Origin: Serinicoccus marinus DSM 15273
Lineage (GTDB): Bacteria > Actinomycetota > Actinomycetes > Actinomycetales > Dermatophilaceae
Assembly: GCF_008386315.1 (NCBI RefSeq)
Contig: NZ_CP043808.1
Location: 3,224,001 to 3,288,000, forward strand
Direction: 5' to 3'
DNA length: 64,000 nt
The translations under genes were made by a program, and so were the position numbers. Numbering within the stretch: the stretch's first letter is position 1; every line of letters starts with the position of its first letter. The notes below the pieces were generated by a model, which saw only the letters and a program-made list of their open reading frames with translations, had not been told where the DNA came from and made no database searches. Below, piece by piece: positions 36,169-45,991 of the stretch.

Positions 36169-37284
36169 ATGAAGATCGCGGTGCCCACAGAGGTCAAGAA
36201 CAACGAGTTCCGGGTGGCCATCACCCCGGTCGGCGTGCACGAGCTGGTGCGGCGCGGGCACGAGGTCTTCGTGCAGCAGGGCGCCGGGCTCGGCTCCTCG
36301 ATCAGCGACGAGGAGTATGTCGCTCAGGGCGCCACCATCGTCGAGGGTCCCGACGACACGTGGGCCGCGGGCGAGATGGTGCTCAAGGTCAAGGAGCCGA
36401 TCGAGCAGGAGTACTCCTACCTGCGCGACGACCTGACGCTCTTCACCTATCTGCACCTGGCCGCGGACGAGCCGCTGACCCGGCGGCTGGTGGAGGCGGG
36501 CACGACGGCGATCGCCTACGAGACGGTGCAGCTGCCGAGCGGGATGCTGCCGCTGCTCTATCCGATGTCCGAGGTCGCCGGGTGCCTGGCGCCGCAGGTC
36601 GGGGCGCACACGATGATGAAGGCCTCCGGCGGGCGGGGTGTGCTCATGGGCGGCATCGGCGGCGTGGCCAACGCCAAGGTGCTCGTGCTCGGCGGTGGCG
36701 TCGCGGGGCAAAACGCTGCCAACATCGCGCTCGGCATGGGCGCCGACGTGACCATCCTCGACACCGATCTCGACAAGCTGCGCACGCTCTTCTGGCGCTT
36801 CGACAACCAGGTCAAGCAGCTCGCGTCCAACAACCTGACGATCAGCGAGCTCGTGCCGGAGGCCGACATGGTCATCGGCACCGTGCTCATCCCCGGCGCG
36901 AAGGCGCCCAAGCTCATCACCGACGACATGGTCGCGACGATGAAGCCCGGCTCGGTGCTCGTGGACGTCGCCATCGACCAGGGCGGCTGCTTCGAGGGAT
37001 CGCGGCCGACGACCCACGCCGACCCGACCTTCCCGGTGCACGACTCCCTCTACTACTGCGTCGCCAACATGCCCGGCGCCGTGCCGCACACGTCGACCTG
37101 GGCCTTGACGAACGCGACACTGCCGTATGCCGTGCAGCTCGCGGACAAGGGGTGGGAGCAGGCCCTGCGCGACAACGCCTCCCTGGCGAAGGGGCTCAAC
37201 ACCCACGCGGGGAAGCTCACCTACGGCGCTGTGGGAGAGGCGTTCGGTATGGAGTCGGTTGCCGTCGAGGAAGTGCTCGCCTGA
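36169..37284 (+). CDS. ald: Alanine dehydrogenase
   Basis: A 371-residue NAD-dependent alanine dehydrogenase interconverting alanine and pyruvate. It begins [20 protein letters not shown], with substrate-binding Arg and Lys (KVKEP), the catalytic His in FTYLHLAAD, and the NAD loop [24 protein letters not shown] sequence lies about 7 bases upstream of the ATG, suggesting a leaderless transcript. Confidence 0.92.
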   Translation: MKIAVPTEVKNNEFRVAITPVGVHELVRRGHEVFVQQGAGLGSSISDEEYVAQGATIVEGPDDTWAAGEMVLKVKEPIEQEYSYLRDDLTLFTYLHLAADEPLTRRLVEAGTTAIAYETVQLPSGMLPLLYPMSEVAGCLAPQVGAHTMMKASGGRGVLMGGIGGVANAKVLVLGGGVAGQNAANIALGMGADVTILDTDLDKLRTLFWRFDNQVKQLASNNLTISELVPEADMVIGTVLIPGAKAPKLITDDMVATMKPGSVLVDVAIDQGGCFEGSRPTTHADPTFPVHDSLYYCVANMPGAVPHTSTWALTNATLPYAVQLADKGWEQALRDNASLAKGLNTHAGKLTYGAVGEAFGMESVAVEEVLA

Positions 37285-37306
37285 GGCTGGGCGTCTGTGC
37301 CAGACA

Positions 37307-37380
37307 CTGCCGGCTGGGCGCACCCCGGCAGCTCTACCGGTGGCAGTCACACCACGCCTGCCTGGGCAGGGTCCTCCTTT
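37307..37380 (+). terminator. Terminator region after ald
   Basis: Two hairpins follow the stop: CTGCCGG/CCGGCAG (37307-37331) and CCTGCC-TG-GGCAGG (37357-37370), the latter followed by a pyrimidine-rich GTCCTCCTTTT. Confidence 0.55.
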
Positions 37381-37736
37381 TGCAGGCTAGTCCGACGCTC
37401 GTGACAGACCGGATTTGCCGATCGGCTCGCCCTCATCAGGGATGTATGGGTGATCGGCCGCGCCGAGGGCCGGCACATCGCTGTCATGCCGAGAGTCGGA
37501 TGGTTGGCCACGGACTCCTTCCGACCGGACACCCGAGAGTCGGGGGTGACATCCCCGACGTGCGCTTCTGGTGACGCTTCTCGGATTGCCGATCCGAGTT
37601 TCGCCCTCTAGCTCGACTCGCAAGGGACCGGTTCGCTACCTTTCGTGGTGCACGCGTAAGGTCTGCCTTGGAACTACTTGAGGGCGCGGGAGGTCCAGTC
37701 GTGGATGCGCTCCGACCTGTGCGATAGGGGGAATCG
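37381..37736. other. Gene-free boundary of the accessory block
   Basis: No convincing coding sequence is seen here. Base composition falls and the GTATGC word stops appearing, so this is the apparent left edge of the 37.4-44.2 kb accessory block. No tRNA, integrase or clear attachment repeat was found. The last bases include AGGGGGAATCG before the Shedu ATG. Confidence 0.4.
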
Positions 37737-39014
37737 ATGCCGATCACGTTCGCGGACCTCTTCAGGGAGCCTGACGAAGTCACCTATGCCACCGGACGCC
37801 TGCCGAGTCGCATCTACGTGAGCAGCACGTTCAACATGGCTTTCGGCAACGACCAAGGGCAACCTGCTCGCTACATCCGTAAGGTATTTGACGAAGAGGT
37901 GACCCCTGATGAAGATGACTGGGAGTGGACCACCGAGGTGGTCTATGTGACCCCGCGAAAGCAACTCACGCTTAACGTAGCCCGATCGGCTGGCGCTGTT
38001 CGAAAGATCAAGATTCAGAAGGTGCCTACCAACCCTGACGCCACACGGCTGGAGCCGGTCCTCGAACTGGACCGTGATCAGTCAATGCGGCTGATCGAGC
38101 TGATCAAGGCTCTCGACTCGATCCCCATTGAGGGCGACAACACGGTGAAGGTGGACGACCAAGTCCTACGCGACCTGTTCGCCGACCCCGATGGCATCAA
38201 TCGCGTGTATGCGAACGATCCTGATCGATTCAAGGCTCTCATCGAGGCCGATGCCGATGCACGCGACGTGGTGGCCCTGCAGCACCGACGCGAGGTCGTC
38301 GAGACCATGCGCACCTGGTTGAACGACGATGCGGCCTTCGAGCTGGCCAAGCAAGAGGCGGGCGGCCGCCCCGAAGGCGCCTGGCAGAGGCTTCTCGAGG
38401 AGAACCCGTGGATCCTCGGCCTCAGCCTCGGCGGCCAGTTATACACCTCGTGGGATGAGGAGCAGCTTGAGCAGGTAGTCACTGGCCGCCACATTGGGGG
38501 CGTCGGCAAGCGCACAGATGCTCTTATGCGCACGGCGGGCATCATCCGGTCAATGGTGTTCGCTGAGATCAAACATCACCAGACGGACCTGTTGGCTAGT
38601 GAGTACCGCCCTGGTTGTTGGCGCCCGTCAGCCGAGCTCAGCGGTGCCCTGGTGCAGGTGCAGCAGACAGTTCACTTGGCTGTCCAGACGCTCAGCGACT
38701 ACTTGCCGGACCATGATGCCGAGGGTGCCATGTTGCCGTCCGGGACGTTTCTGCTGAGGCCGCGGAGCTTCGTGATTGCCGGGTCGATGAAGCAGTTGCT
38801 AGGGAGCTCCGGTGGGCCGATCCCCGACAAGGTGCGCAGTTTCGAGCTCTTCCGGCGGAATCTGCAGGAGCCGGAGGTCATAACTTTTGACGAGCTTCTG
38901 GCGCGGGCGGAATGGCATGTGCAGGTGGCCGAGGAGCTTTCGAACGCAGACGAGGTCGATGAGGACATCCTTGGCTTCGAAATCGATGAGAACGGCGTGA
39001 TCCTCAGCGACTAG
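37737..39014 (+). CDS. Shedu-type defence nuclease (DUF4263 / SduA-like)
   Basis: A 425-residue protein whose C-terminal half matches DUF4263: WQRLLEENPWILGLSLGGQ, then KRTDALMRTAG and MVFAEIKHHQTDLL. In this PD-(D/E)xK-like nuclease the Asp and E-x-K are the metal-binding residues, and all are present. The N-terminal 200 residues form a family-variable domain. Single-gene Shedu systems protect bacteria from phage. Codon use is clearly less GC-rich than in flanking genes. Confidence 0.8.
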   Translation: MPITFADLFREPDEVTYATGRLPSRIYVSSTFNMAFGNDQGQPARYIRKVFDEEVTPDEDDWEWTTEVVYVTPRKQLTLNVARSAGAVRKIKIQKVPTNPDATRLEPVLELDRDQSMRLIELIKALDSIPIEGDNTVKVDDQVLRDLFADPDGINRVYANDPDRFKALIEADADARDVVALQHRREVVETMRTWLNDDAAFELAKQEAGGRPEGAWQRLLEENPWILGLSLGGQLYTSWDEEQLEQVVTGRHIGGVGKRTDALMRTAGIIRSMVFAEIKHHQTDLLASEYRPGCWRPSAELSGALVQVQQTVHLAVQTLSDYLPDHDAEGAMLPSGTFLLRPRSFVIAGSMKQLLGSSGGPIPDKVRSFELFRRNLQEPEVITFDELLARAEWHVQVAEELSNADEVDEDILGFEIDENGVILSD

Positions 39015-39221
39015 TCCAAGTTCTGATCCCCGGCTTCCGTGGCCCCTCGTCAGCCGAGTGTCGAGCGTTACCGTCCAGCATCGCCGCGCCCAACCATCGC
39101 GTGGTGGCCTCGGGGCATGACGCAAGCGTCTCAGGAGGGCCGCCTCTTGCACCTGACCGTCCCCGCGCGGTCCACGCTGATGCCCCATAAACGCCGGTTC
39201 ACGTAACTCAAGAGCTCGCGT

Positions 39222-40249
39222 TCAGCCCCCGCGTATAGGCCAGTTTACGAGAACGCCTTCTCCACTGACCTTCAGCTGCGCCTTTCGATCCGTGGCGTAC
39301 ACACCGAAGGGATCCATGGGCTCGACCCGCATGCTCGCGCCGGGATGGAACAGAGTCACGGTCCCTTGTGGGTTCGGCCCAGACAAGATCGGCAGTCCGG
39401 TACGGCGGCTGACGTCCTTGTTACCCCAAGCTGTCTTGTGAAGTAGAAGGTCGTAAGCTGCCCATTCTAGCCTGGGCAGGAAGGGGACCACATCCGCGCT
39501 TGACGCGACGTAAGTGTCTCCGTGCATCACTTTCCCTCGGAGAGCTATCCATTTATCGGTCTCTTTCTTGCTGTAGTTCATGCCGTATGGGCTGCTCTTT
39601 AGAAACTCGTACAACGGCTTCTTCAGTTGGCCGACGCCCGCCCCGAAAGCGGCTTCGATCAATCGATAATATTCCCGTGCGCGTCCACCGGGAGACTCCT
39701 CAGATAACCCGCTCGCTAGGAGTCGAAGCCCCTCTGGCCTTCCCCATACAAGATCAGGTAGCCTGTCGGCGCACCGCTCCAAGAGAATTCGCGCCGAGGC
39801 AGGCCGAGAATCCTGCTCCATTGAGAGTTGCGTGGCTGGACCGAACTCGCCGGCTGTCTCAGGCACGAGAGCGATGCATGTTTGCGGTGACCGAATCGTG
39901 CGACGGCACTGATGTGCCACGGCCAGTAAGTCAGCAAACTCCTCGATCGTGGCCTCTGCCAAGCGGCGGACCTCAGTGGGACGACGACCCGTCCTGCGTC
40001 ATCCAACTCCGCTGGGAGCCCAGCGGCACGACTGTGCACTCCAAGAATTGCTGGGCCTTGGTCATCGTGCGGCCACTCGACGATTAGTCCTGCACCTGCA
40101 TCGAGCTCGCTAGGCGTATAGCTGGGCTCCGCACCATGCACTGTGTCGACGGTCACCTCGAGCCCCGATGTCGCTCGGTAACGCAACATAAGGACTGCCG
40201 CAGGAGCAGGTGAGGACAGTCCGATCACGGCAAAACGGTGCAACTCCAT
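39222..40249 (-). CDS. Hypothetical protein of about 340 residues (frameshift in sequence)
   Basis: Two overlapping frames join into one protein if a missing base near 39979 is restored. The first part starts MELHRFAVIGLSSPAPAAVL and ends near GRVVVPL; the second continues EVRRLAEATIEEFADLLAVA and ends LVNWPIRGG. The second frame has only a TTG where a start would be, which supports the join. No family is recognised. The middle segment (WIALRGKVMHGDTYV) recalls abortive-infection/HEPN-like 'RNxxxH' helices but lacks that exact motif. Confidence 0.5.
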
Positions 40250-40373
40250 ACTTCAGTATGACGCTCATCCCCGGACTCCTTGGGTGTCCGACTCAGCCGC
40301 GTACCCCGCCGCACTCATGGCAACAGCGGCCAAGGCCAAGTACCCCGTCTGCCCCCGTTCGGCCCCAATCCTG

Positions 40374-41060
40374 CTATTTCGTCACGTCGCGGACGAACCT
40401 TCGGAGGGCGTCTACCCTCGGCACGTCTACCCAAAGCACGATGCTGGAAGCCGTCGCGCCAGCACCCGAAACCTTAAACGCGTCGGCGTCCAACTGAGCA
40501 AGCAAGGGGGAAAGAGACGCAGCACGGGCAGTCGACACATACCCGACGCGCACGCCCTTCATCCCGTAGACCGCGACGGCCGAGGGGTCAACCTCGTTGT
40601 CCGGCTCCCGAATCAGGAGGTACTCAGCGCCACCCTGACGACGCCTCTCTGCGTCGCTCACGGCATAGGCGCTCCCCTTGATCCTCATGCGGACCGCATC
40701 CAATGCGCTCAAGTCCATGGTCCGCAATTCGTCCAACTTGACCTTACGTCGCCTGATCACCCCACGTGGGCGAGACTGATCCGCCTCGATCTGGGCCAGA
40801 ACCGTACCGGGGTCCAACCCCTCGGCAGCAGCAGTTTGGGTGAGGATGTCGTAAGGCACCCCATCGGGATGGCGGGACGCCAAGGAGCGAGCCATGCGCT
40901 TGATATGGGGACGCCCGGGCGGTTGGTGTGGATTGGAAGGATCTCCGCTGGTCGGTGCTGCTGCAGACTCCTCCGGCCGCACCTCTAACCGGTCGGGGGG
41001 CCTCCTCGCGTTCTCCGGTCCAGCGAATAGGGCGCGCTTGATCCTGTCCAGGATCCCCAC
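40374..41060 (-). CDS. HIRAN-like domain protein
   Basis: A 228-residue protein. After a Pro-rich linker and a central helical region, the C-terminal part (REPDNEVDPSAVAVYGMKGV then RVGYVSTARAASLSPLL) has the pattern of the HIRAN domain, which recognises DNA ends or stalled forks in Rad5-like proteins. It lies next to the Shedu gene and a Doc system, so a DNA-surveillance role is possible. Confidence 0.6.
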   Translation of the reverse strand: MGILDRIKRALFAGPENARRPPDRLEVRPEESAAAPTSGDPSNPHQPPGRPHIKRMARSLASRHPDGVPYDILTQTAAAEGLDPGTVLAQIEADQSRPRGVIRRRKVKLDELRTMDLSALDAVRMRIKGSAYAVSDAERRRQGGAEYLLIREPDNEVDPSAVAVYGMKGVRVGYVSTARAASLSPLLAQLDADAFKVSGAGATASSIVLWVDVPRVDALRRFVRDVTK

Positions 41061-41198
41061 GACGGAAGCCTCTCACAACGCCGCCAAAGAGCGTCTCCGG
41101 GGAAGGCGACAACTGGTAGACAGCCGGGCATGGATTCGACTCGCAGCGCCGGCCGCGGCTCAAACCATCCGCTCTTGCCGCGGGCCGGCAGCTTAAGA

Positions 41199-41558
41199 CT
41201 AGTGCCATCGCGCCAATCCGCGGGCTGCTACTCGGTGGTCGGCGGCGCCGCTGGCGACGGCGATGACCAGGTCGTACGCGTCGTCGTCAGGCGCATGCAG
41301 ATCGATGTCGTTGAGTCCGTAGAACACGACTACTGCGAGCCATCCCAGGCGCTTGTTGCCATCGACGAGCGGGTGGTTGACGACGATGGACTCCAGCATC
41401 GCGCCCGCCTTGGCGTCGATGTCTGGGTAGGCGTCACGTCCGAGGACACTGGAGCTGGGGCGGTGTGCCGCTGAGTCCAGCAGGCCAAGGTCCTGGATCG
41501 GACCTACGCCCAGGTCCGTTGCCAGGGTGAGCAGATCCTCGGTCGTCAGGTACTCCAA
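41199..41558 (-). CDS. doc: Doc-type Fic toxin
   Basis: A 119-residue Fic-fold protein of the death-on-curing type. The active-site loop is HPLVDGNKRLGW, matching HxFx(D/E)GNKR except for Leu in place of Phe, a common Doc variant. Doc phosphorylates EF-Tu in characterised systems. It follows the antitoxin gene after three bases. Confidence 0.85.
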   Translation of the reverse strand: MEYLTTEDLLTLATDLGVGPIQDLGLLDSAAHRPSSSVLGRDAYPDIDAKAGAMLESIVVNHPLVDGNKRLGWLAVVVFYGLNDIDLHAPDDDAYDLVIAVASGAADHRVAARGLARWH

Positions 41559-41561
41559 GGG

Positions 41562-41765
41562 TCAGCGCCCGAGACGCTCGAGCAGGTCGGCGTACCGCTC
41601 TCGGCCCCGTGCGGACAGCTCGCGTACCTGCTCCTCATGCCCGCGCCGTGCAGCCGCCTCCCGGATGGCCCGAACGGTCGCCTCCTGCTTGCTCACACCC
41701 TCAGCCTCGGCCAGAGCCGCCAACGCTCGCTCATCCTCTGAAGACAGTCGCAGAGTCATCGCCAT
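41562..41765 (-). CDS. Ribbon-helix-helix antitoxin for Doc
   Basis: A 67-residue protein beginning MAMTLRLSSEDERALAALAE with a ribbon-helix-helix-like N-terminus (GVSKQEATVRAIREAA). It is the upstream partner of doc, and a palindrome sits just upstream for likely autoregulation. Confidence 0.8.
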   Translation of the reverse strand: MAMTLRLSSEDERALAALAEAEGVSKQEATVRAIREAAARRGHEEQVRELSARGRERYADLLERLGR

Positions 41766-41775
41766 GCGATCATGG

Positions 41776-41788
41776 TACCACTTTGGTA
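41776..41788. promoter_or_regulatory. Operator-like palindrome of the Doc operon
   Basis: TACCACTTTGGTA is an inverted repeat (TACCA/TGGTA, 3-base spacer) 11-23 bases upstream of the antitoxin ATG, a normal place for toxin-antitoxin autorepression. Confidence 0.5.
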
Positions 41789-42015
41789 TCTAGCGTCCAT
41801 CCCGCCGTTCGTGCGGTGGGCTGCCACCCGTCGCGTCGTGAAGCAGACGGAACTGGCCGTTTCCTACACACTTTCCGTGAACGGACAACTGGTCCTCGTA
41901 GCGGCGCTGGCAGCGATCGGAGGGAGCTGGCTCCGGGGAGGGGCGAGTTCACCCATACCCGACTTGTCGGGCGGCAACTCAGCCTTCCAGCGGCTTCCTG
42001 AGGCGCACGTCGGCG

Positions 42016-42499
42016 GTGACGGGTCCAGAGGAATGGTTCACCGGCCTCCACTCCCGGGGAGTCACGGATCTCTCGTTGGTCACCGACCTGCCCACCACAG
42101 GGCTACTGCCTTCGCGCCGCCCCGGACTCCCGGATCTGGTCAGTGTCTGCGCACGGCTCGTCGGCGGAGGGCCTCAGAGCACCACAGGTCGGCGTGACAG
42201 AGGCCAGGACGGCGCTACAGGTCGCGCTGCATGACATCGGGGGCTTCGCCCAGCAGTTCGACGAACTCCACAGGTGGGCGTCGTGGTTCACGAAGGCCGA
42301 GAGCCTCCTCACCGACCCGACCCCGGCTGCCCCCTACCACCAGGACCTGCTTCCGCCCGATGCCGACCTCGAGCGTCGCCAGCTGGCAGCCGCGGTCGTG
42401 CAGGGTTGGGTGTTCGGCGGGATGGGGTCGTGGAACGACGGCGGACCTGCGGATCCCGGGGCGCAGCGAGAGTACGAGCGCGTTGGCGCGCACTTGTAG
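42016..42499 (+). CDS. Hypothetical protein (apparently frameshifted)
   Basis: A frame from GTG 42016 (VTGPEEWFTGLHSRGVTDLS through SVCARLVGGG) and a second from about 42165 (VGVTEARTALQVALHDIGGF to YERVGAHL) overlap and read like parts of one protein of about 160 residues separated by an indel. The second half alone could start at GTG 42143. No family is recognised. Confidence 0.45.
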
Positions 42500-42597
42500 T
42501 CCGCTCTGCTCACCGCGCTTCCGGCCGCGACCAACGGTGCGTGACGCCCGCCCTGCCTCGCCCGGAGGTCAGGCAGCGACGAGCGGCAGTCCGTACC

Positions 42598-42825
42598 TCA
42601 GAGCTTCTCGAGCTTGTGGAACGGACTCGGGATGCGCATCGTGCGAGTGCCGAAGTTCACCGTGACCGCGGCGCTCTCCGTGCCCACGACACGTCCGAGG
42701 CCCAAGGCCTGGTGCGAGACCCTGTCGTCGACCTCGAAATGCTCGACGTCCGGCTCGACTCGCGGCTTGAAGGGGCTGGAGGCAAGGTGGCGCCGCTGGG
42801 ATCCGGACCGGTTCGATGTGATCAC
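42598..42825 (-). CDS. Small Tudor/CarD-like domain protein
   Basis: A 75-residue protein whose C-terminal 45 residues (HFEVDDRVSHQALGLGRVVG, then VNFGTRTMRIPSPFHKL) resemble the barrel domain found in CarD/Mfd RID and at UvrD C-termini. GTG start at 42825 is uncertain. It might bind RNA polymerase or another protein; no partner is visible. Confidence 0.5.
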   Translation of the reverse strand: MITSNRSGSQRRHLASSPFKPRVEPDVEHFEVDDRVSHQALGLGRVVGTESAAVTVNFGTRTMRIPSPFHKLEKL

Positions 42826-42930
42826 CCCTCAGTATGCGCCCCAGAGCCATGCCAGCCACACCCGCTGCTCACGTGCGTCCAAGGCGCGGGGCCGGGCTCG
42901 TGGTTACCCTCCCGTGGCAGGTGGAGGGCG

Positions 42931-43245
42931 TCACCTGCCCGCGGGTCCCTCTTCGGGTTCGCGGATGAGCCGCAGGTGGCGCTGCAGCCAAGGGCGGGCC
43001 TCATCGAGCACCGCGTCCAGGCCGCGCACCGCTGGGTCGGGGTAGAACCCGGAAGTGTCGTTGGCGCGGTAGTAGAGGCCGGCTGGGCGGTCGGCACCGT
43101 CGACCTCGTGCCGCCACGGGAGATAGATGACCGTGACCGGTTCGCCCTCGAGGTCGACCTCCCGGCTGCGGGGGGCCTCCTGCTCCGTGGGGAAACTCAG
43201 GATGGTGGCACCCTCGTCCCCGGTCCCTGGGCCCTGCTCCGTCAT
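42931..43245 (-). CDS. Hypothetical protein, 104 residues
   Basis: A frame starting MTEQGPGTGDEGATILSF at 43245, with EPVTVIYLPWRHEVDGADRP and a C-terminal basic helix (RPWLQRHLRLIREPEE). No family is recognised. An upstream in-frame start would add 32 residues of basic sequence. Confidence 0.5.
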   Translation of the reverse strand: MTEQGPGTGDEGATILSFPTEQEAPRSREVDLEGEPVTVIYLPWRHEVDGADRPAGLYYRANDTSGFYPDPAVRGLDAVLDEARPWLQRHLRLIREPEEGPAGR

Positions 43246-43394
43246 GTGGATCACCGTACCGCTCCGGTGAGGGTCCCGCCGGATGCTGCCGGCCCAGTTG
43301 CGGGTGGGGAACCGCATGGCCAGGATGAGCATCCAGGACAACGTGAGTCTGCTGCGAGCACGGCGTAGGACAGGGACGACCAGGGAGGCCGACG

Positions 43395-43715
43395 ATGCGC
43401 TGCTACCGACGTGCGCTCTCGATCGCTGTTCTTCTCTTTGCCACTGCCTGCTCGGAGTCGGAGGGGCAGGACTACGTGCTCTACACCCACTGCGGGATCG
43501 ACGAGCTCCGCTTCGAAGGACAGTGGTACGAACGCGCTCAGGGCCGTCTCGATGACGGCTCCGGGAACCCGCCCGACGGTTGGGACAACCCGGAACAGAT
43601 GGGCACCCTCACCCGGGTCGACGAGACCACCCTCGTCTTCACCGACGAGGTGGGACACCGAGAGGAATTCGTCCTCCGTCCGGGGGCGAGCGAAGCGAAG
43701 CGGGCCTGCGACTGA
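43395..43715 (+). CDS. Small lipoprotein of unknown function
   Basis: A 106-residue protein with a signal peptide and lipobox (AVLLFATACSES near residue 19). The mature part has YTHCGIDELRFEGQWYE and a C-terminal Cys (KRACD), suggesting a disulfide with the Cys in THCGI. This pattern recurs in short actinobacterial lipoproteins of unknown role. Confidence 0.65.
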   Translation: MRCYRRALSIAVLLFATACSESEGQDYVLYTHCGIDELRFEGQWYERAQGRLDDGSGNPPDGWDNPEQMGTLTRVDETTLVFTDEVGHREEFVLRPGASEAKRACD

Positions 43716-43812
43716 GCGAGCACCGCCGTGTGCCGCTCGGTCCTCTCAGGCAGCCAACATCCCCTGCGCGTCGCCCGTGACCGCTCGTCTGCGGCATCGC
43801 CAGCGCGCAGGA

Positions 43813-44190
43813 TCAGCCGAGGGAGTACTCACCAGCGAGGTCGACGTCGATCTCGAGAAGGACGCCGGTGAACTCCTCTGTCCTGGGGTACTCAGCCGTC
43901 GGAACCACCTGCCGTCCCACGCCGCAGCGCTCGACCTCCTCGTACCGAGCGCTCGAGGACTCGAAGACCCACGTTCCGTCCCCGGCAGGGTCCTGGACGT
44001 ACCAGCGGTGCTCGGTCCACATCCGGGCCACCAAACCCTTGATCTCGGGCCAGTCAGGCGGGGCGACGTAGGTGTCGACCGACAGCACCCCGGTCACCAC
44101 CCCAGGACCAGGGTCCATCTCCTCCGGCCATTCGCAGTAGACCGGGACCGGGCCGATGTCCAGGCGGTAGGCGTGGTAGCCCAACGCCAA
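43813..44190 (-). CDS. Hypothetical protein, 125 residues
   Basis: A frame beginning MALGYHAYRLDIGPVPVYCE, with several aromatic-rich strands and no membrane segment or signal peptide. Coding bias is good. No family is recognised. Confidence 0.55.
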   Translation of the reverse strand: MALGYHAYRLDIGPVPVYCEWPEEMDPGPGVVTGVLSVDTYVAPPDWPEIKGLVARMWTEHRWYVQDPAGDGTWVFESSSARYEEVERCGVGRQVVPTAEYPRTEEFTGVLLEIDVDLAGEYSLG

Positions 44191-44272
44191 CCCCTCTCAC
44201 GACTTCAGCGGGGTCACGACTGCCACGTCGGTGGACGTGCCGCCCCCGTCCAGGACCGCTACGGTCCACGGC

Positions 44273-44683
44273 ATGGACGACTACCCGCGGCTGCTGCATA
44301 CCGTCCTCGACACCCCTGAGGTGCGACAGCTCGCCGAGTTCTACCGCCAGCTGCTCGGTCTGCAGTACCGGCCCGGCGACGAGCCCCCGGCGGACGAGAA
44401 TGACGACGCCGACTGGTTGGTCCTCACCGACGCCCAGGGCGACCGCACCCTGGCCTTCCAGGAGGTCGACCGCCTCGAGCGGACGACGTGGCCGCGGCCC
44501 GACGTGCCGATGCAGATGCACCTGGACCTCACGGTGCCGGACCGTGACGCGCTCGAGACGCAGCACCGACGGGCTCTCGACCTGGGCGCCGAGCTCCTCC
44601 TCGACCGCACCGACGACCCGGACGAACCGTTGTACGTCTTTGCGGACCCGGCCGGTCACCCGTTCTGCATCTTCGTCGCCTGA
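44273..44683 (+). CDS. VOC/glyoxalase-like protein
   Basis: A 136-residue vicinal-oxygen-chelate fold protein. LLHTVLDTPEVRQLAEFYRQ starts the first module and VFADPAGHPFCIFV ends the second. It appears complete. Start at ATG 44273. Substrate unknown; some relatives confer drug binding. Confidence 0.8.
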   Translation: MDDYPRLLHTVLDTPEVRQLAEFYRQLLGLQYRPGDEPPADENDDADWLVLTDAQGDRTLAFQEVDRLERTTWPRPDVPMQMHLDLTVPDRDALETQHRRALDLGAELLLDRTDDPDEPLYVFADPAGHPFCIFVA

Positions 44684-44695
44684 CAGACGGGTCCG

Positions 44696-45991
44696 TCAGC
44701 GCGCCTCGCCGACCGTGGCGACGGAGCGATCTCGGTGGAGGTAGGTCACCCGGCGCAGCACCACCTCCGCCGGACCTGGCCGGCCGGCGCGGTCCAGCCA
44801 GGCGCACCACCCCACCGACGCCAGCCAGATGAGGATCGCGACCGCCGCCGCACCTGCCGACCCGATCCGTCCGCCGAGGCCGAGCCCCCAGGCCGCCATC
44901 AGCGGCGCCATGACGACCGACTGCCAGAGGTATGCCGACAGCGAGCGCCGACCCACCGCCGCCAGCACCCCGGCCACCGGCCCCGGTGCGCCCCCGTCTG
45001 CGGACTCGGGCTCGGCCGCCCCGACCCGGGACTGCAGGCGGGCCGCAATCAGGCCGAAGACCGCGGCATACCCGAGGCCCCCGGCGAGCCCAGTGAGCAT
45101 CTGCACGCCGATGAACATAAAGCTGAGCTCCGGCGTCAGCCAGACGCCGGTGTGCACGAGCATGAGCGGCACACCGCCGAGCCAGGCCACGGGCAGACCG
45201 ACCACCGCGGTGCGGCGCAACCGGGGCAGGTGCTCGGTGGGCCGGTCCAGCACGCCCTCCCGCGCCCACAGCCACCCGGTGAGGATCGCGGCCGGCACGC
45301 TGAGCGAGAAGACGCTGAACCCGAGGATGAAGGCGTACTCGCTCAGGCGCGGCAGGACCGACGCGGCGTAGGACGAGATGCCGTTCGCGTCCGTCGTCGC
45401 CGGCATCCACATCGCCGTGTCCCACGATTCCTGCGGCACCGACAGCAGCGCCACGCCGGAGACCACCGACAGCGCGGCGAAGACCGCGAGCAGGCCGACC
45501 AGCACGCCACGGACGATCCTGATGGCGCGGGTGCTGCGCCAGAAGAGCAGCGGCACCAGCACCAGCCCGAGGATCCCGTATGGCCCGAGCACGTCGCCGT
45601 ACCAGAGCAGCGCCGCGTGCAGCGTGCCGATGACGACGAGCGCGACGTGCCTGCGCCGGAGCATGGCCCGGAATCCGGCGACCGGGGTGCCGCGGGCCTC
45701 CTGGGCGCGGGCGAACTGCACCATCCCGTAGCCGAAGAGCAGCGCGAACATCGGCAGGGCCCTCGCGTCGACGAGCACGATCATGAGGGTCTGGACCACC
45801 CGGTCCGCCCCCGTCGCGCCGGTCGGGTGGCCGACCGACAGGCCGTGCGGGGCGCCCTGGAGGAACCACGGGATGTTGGCCAGCACGATGAGCAGCAGCA
45901 TGAAACCCCGCGCCAGGTCCGGGGCCAGGGCCCGCGGTGGCCCCACCCGAGCGGTGTCGGCCACCCGCACCGAGGTTGGTTTGTCCGTCAT
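44696..45991 (-). CDS. DUF418-type multi-pass membrane protein
   Basis: A 431-residue protein with about ten hydrophobic helices. APDLARGFMLLLIVLANIPW near the N-terminus and RRSLSAYLWQSVVMAPLM near the C-terminus match the DUF418 membrane family, related to acyltransferase-like proteins. ATG 45991 is used. The function is not established. Confidence 0.75.
   Translation of the reverse strand: MTDKPTSVRVADTARVGPPRALAPDLARGFMLLLIVLANIPWFLQGAPHGLSVGHPTGATGADRVVQTLMIVLVDARALPMFALLFGYGMVQFARAQEARGTPVAGFRAMLRRRHVALVVIGTLHAALLWYGDVLGPYGILGLVLVPLLFWRSTRAIRIVRGVLVGLLAVFAALSVVSGVALLSVPQESWDTAMWMPATTDANGISSYAASVLPRLSEYAFILGFSVFSLSVPAAILTGWLWAREGVLDRPTEHLPRLRRTAVVGLPVAWLGGVPLMLVHTGVWLTPELSFMFIGVQMLTGLAGGLGYAAVFGLIAARLQSRVGAAEPESADGGAPGPVAGVLAAVGRRSLSAYLWQSVVMAPLMAAWGLGLGGRIGSAGAAAVAILIWLASVGWCAWLDRAGRPGPAEVVLRRVTYLHRDRSVATVGEAR

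Noticed and set aside
37387..37623. Reverse-strand open frame between ald and the Shedu gene
   Set aside because: No ribosome binding site, no family match and unusual composition; likely non-coding.
41100..41160. tRNA or tmRNA 3' end (AACTGGTAGAC and GGATTCGACTC look like D- and T-loop pieces)
   Set aside because: The T-stem does not pair and no anticodon arm or acceptor stem can be drawn.
37381..44200. Prophage or integrative element
   Set aside because: No integrase, terminase, portal, relaxase or attachment repeats could be found.
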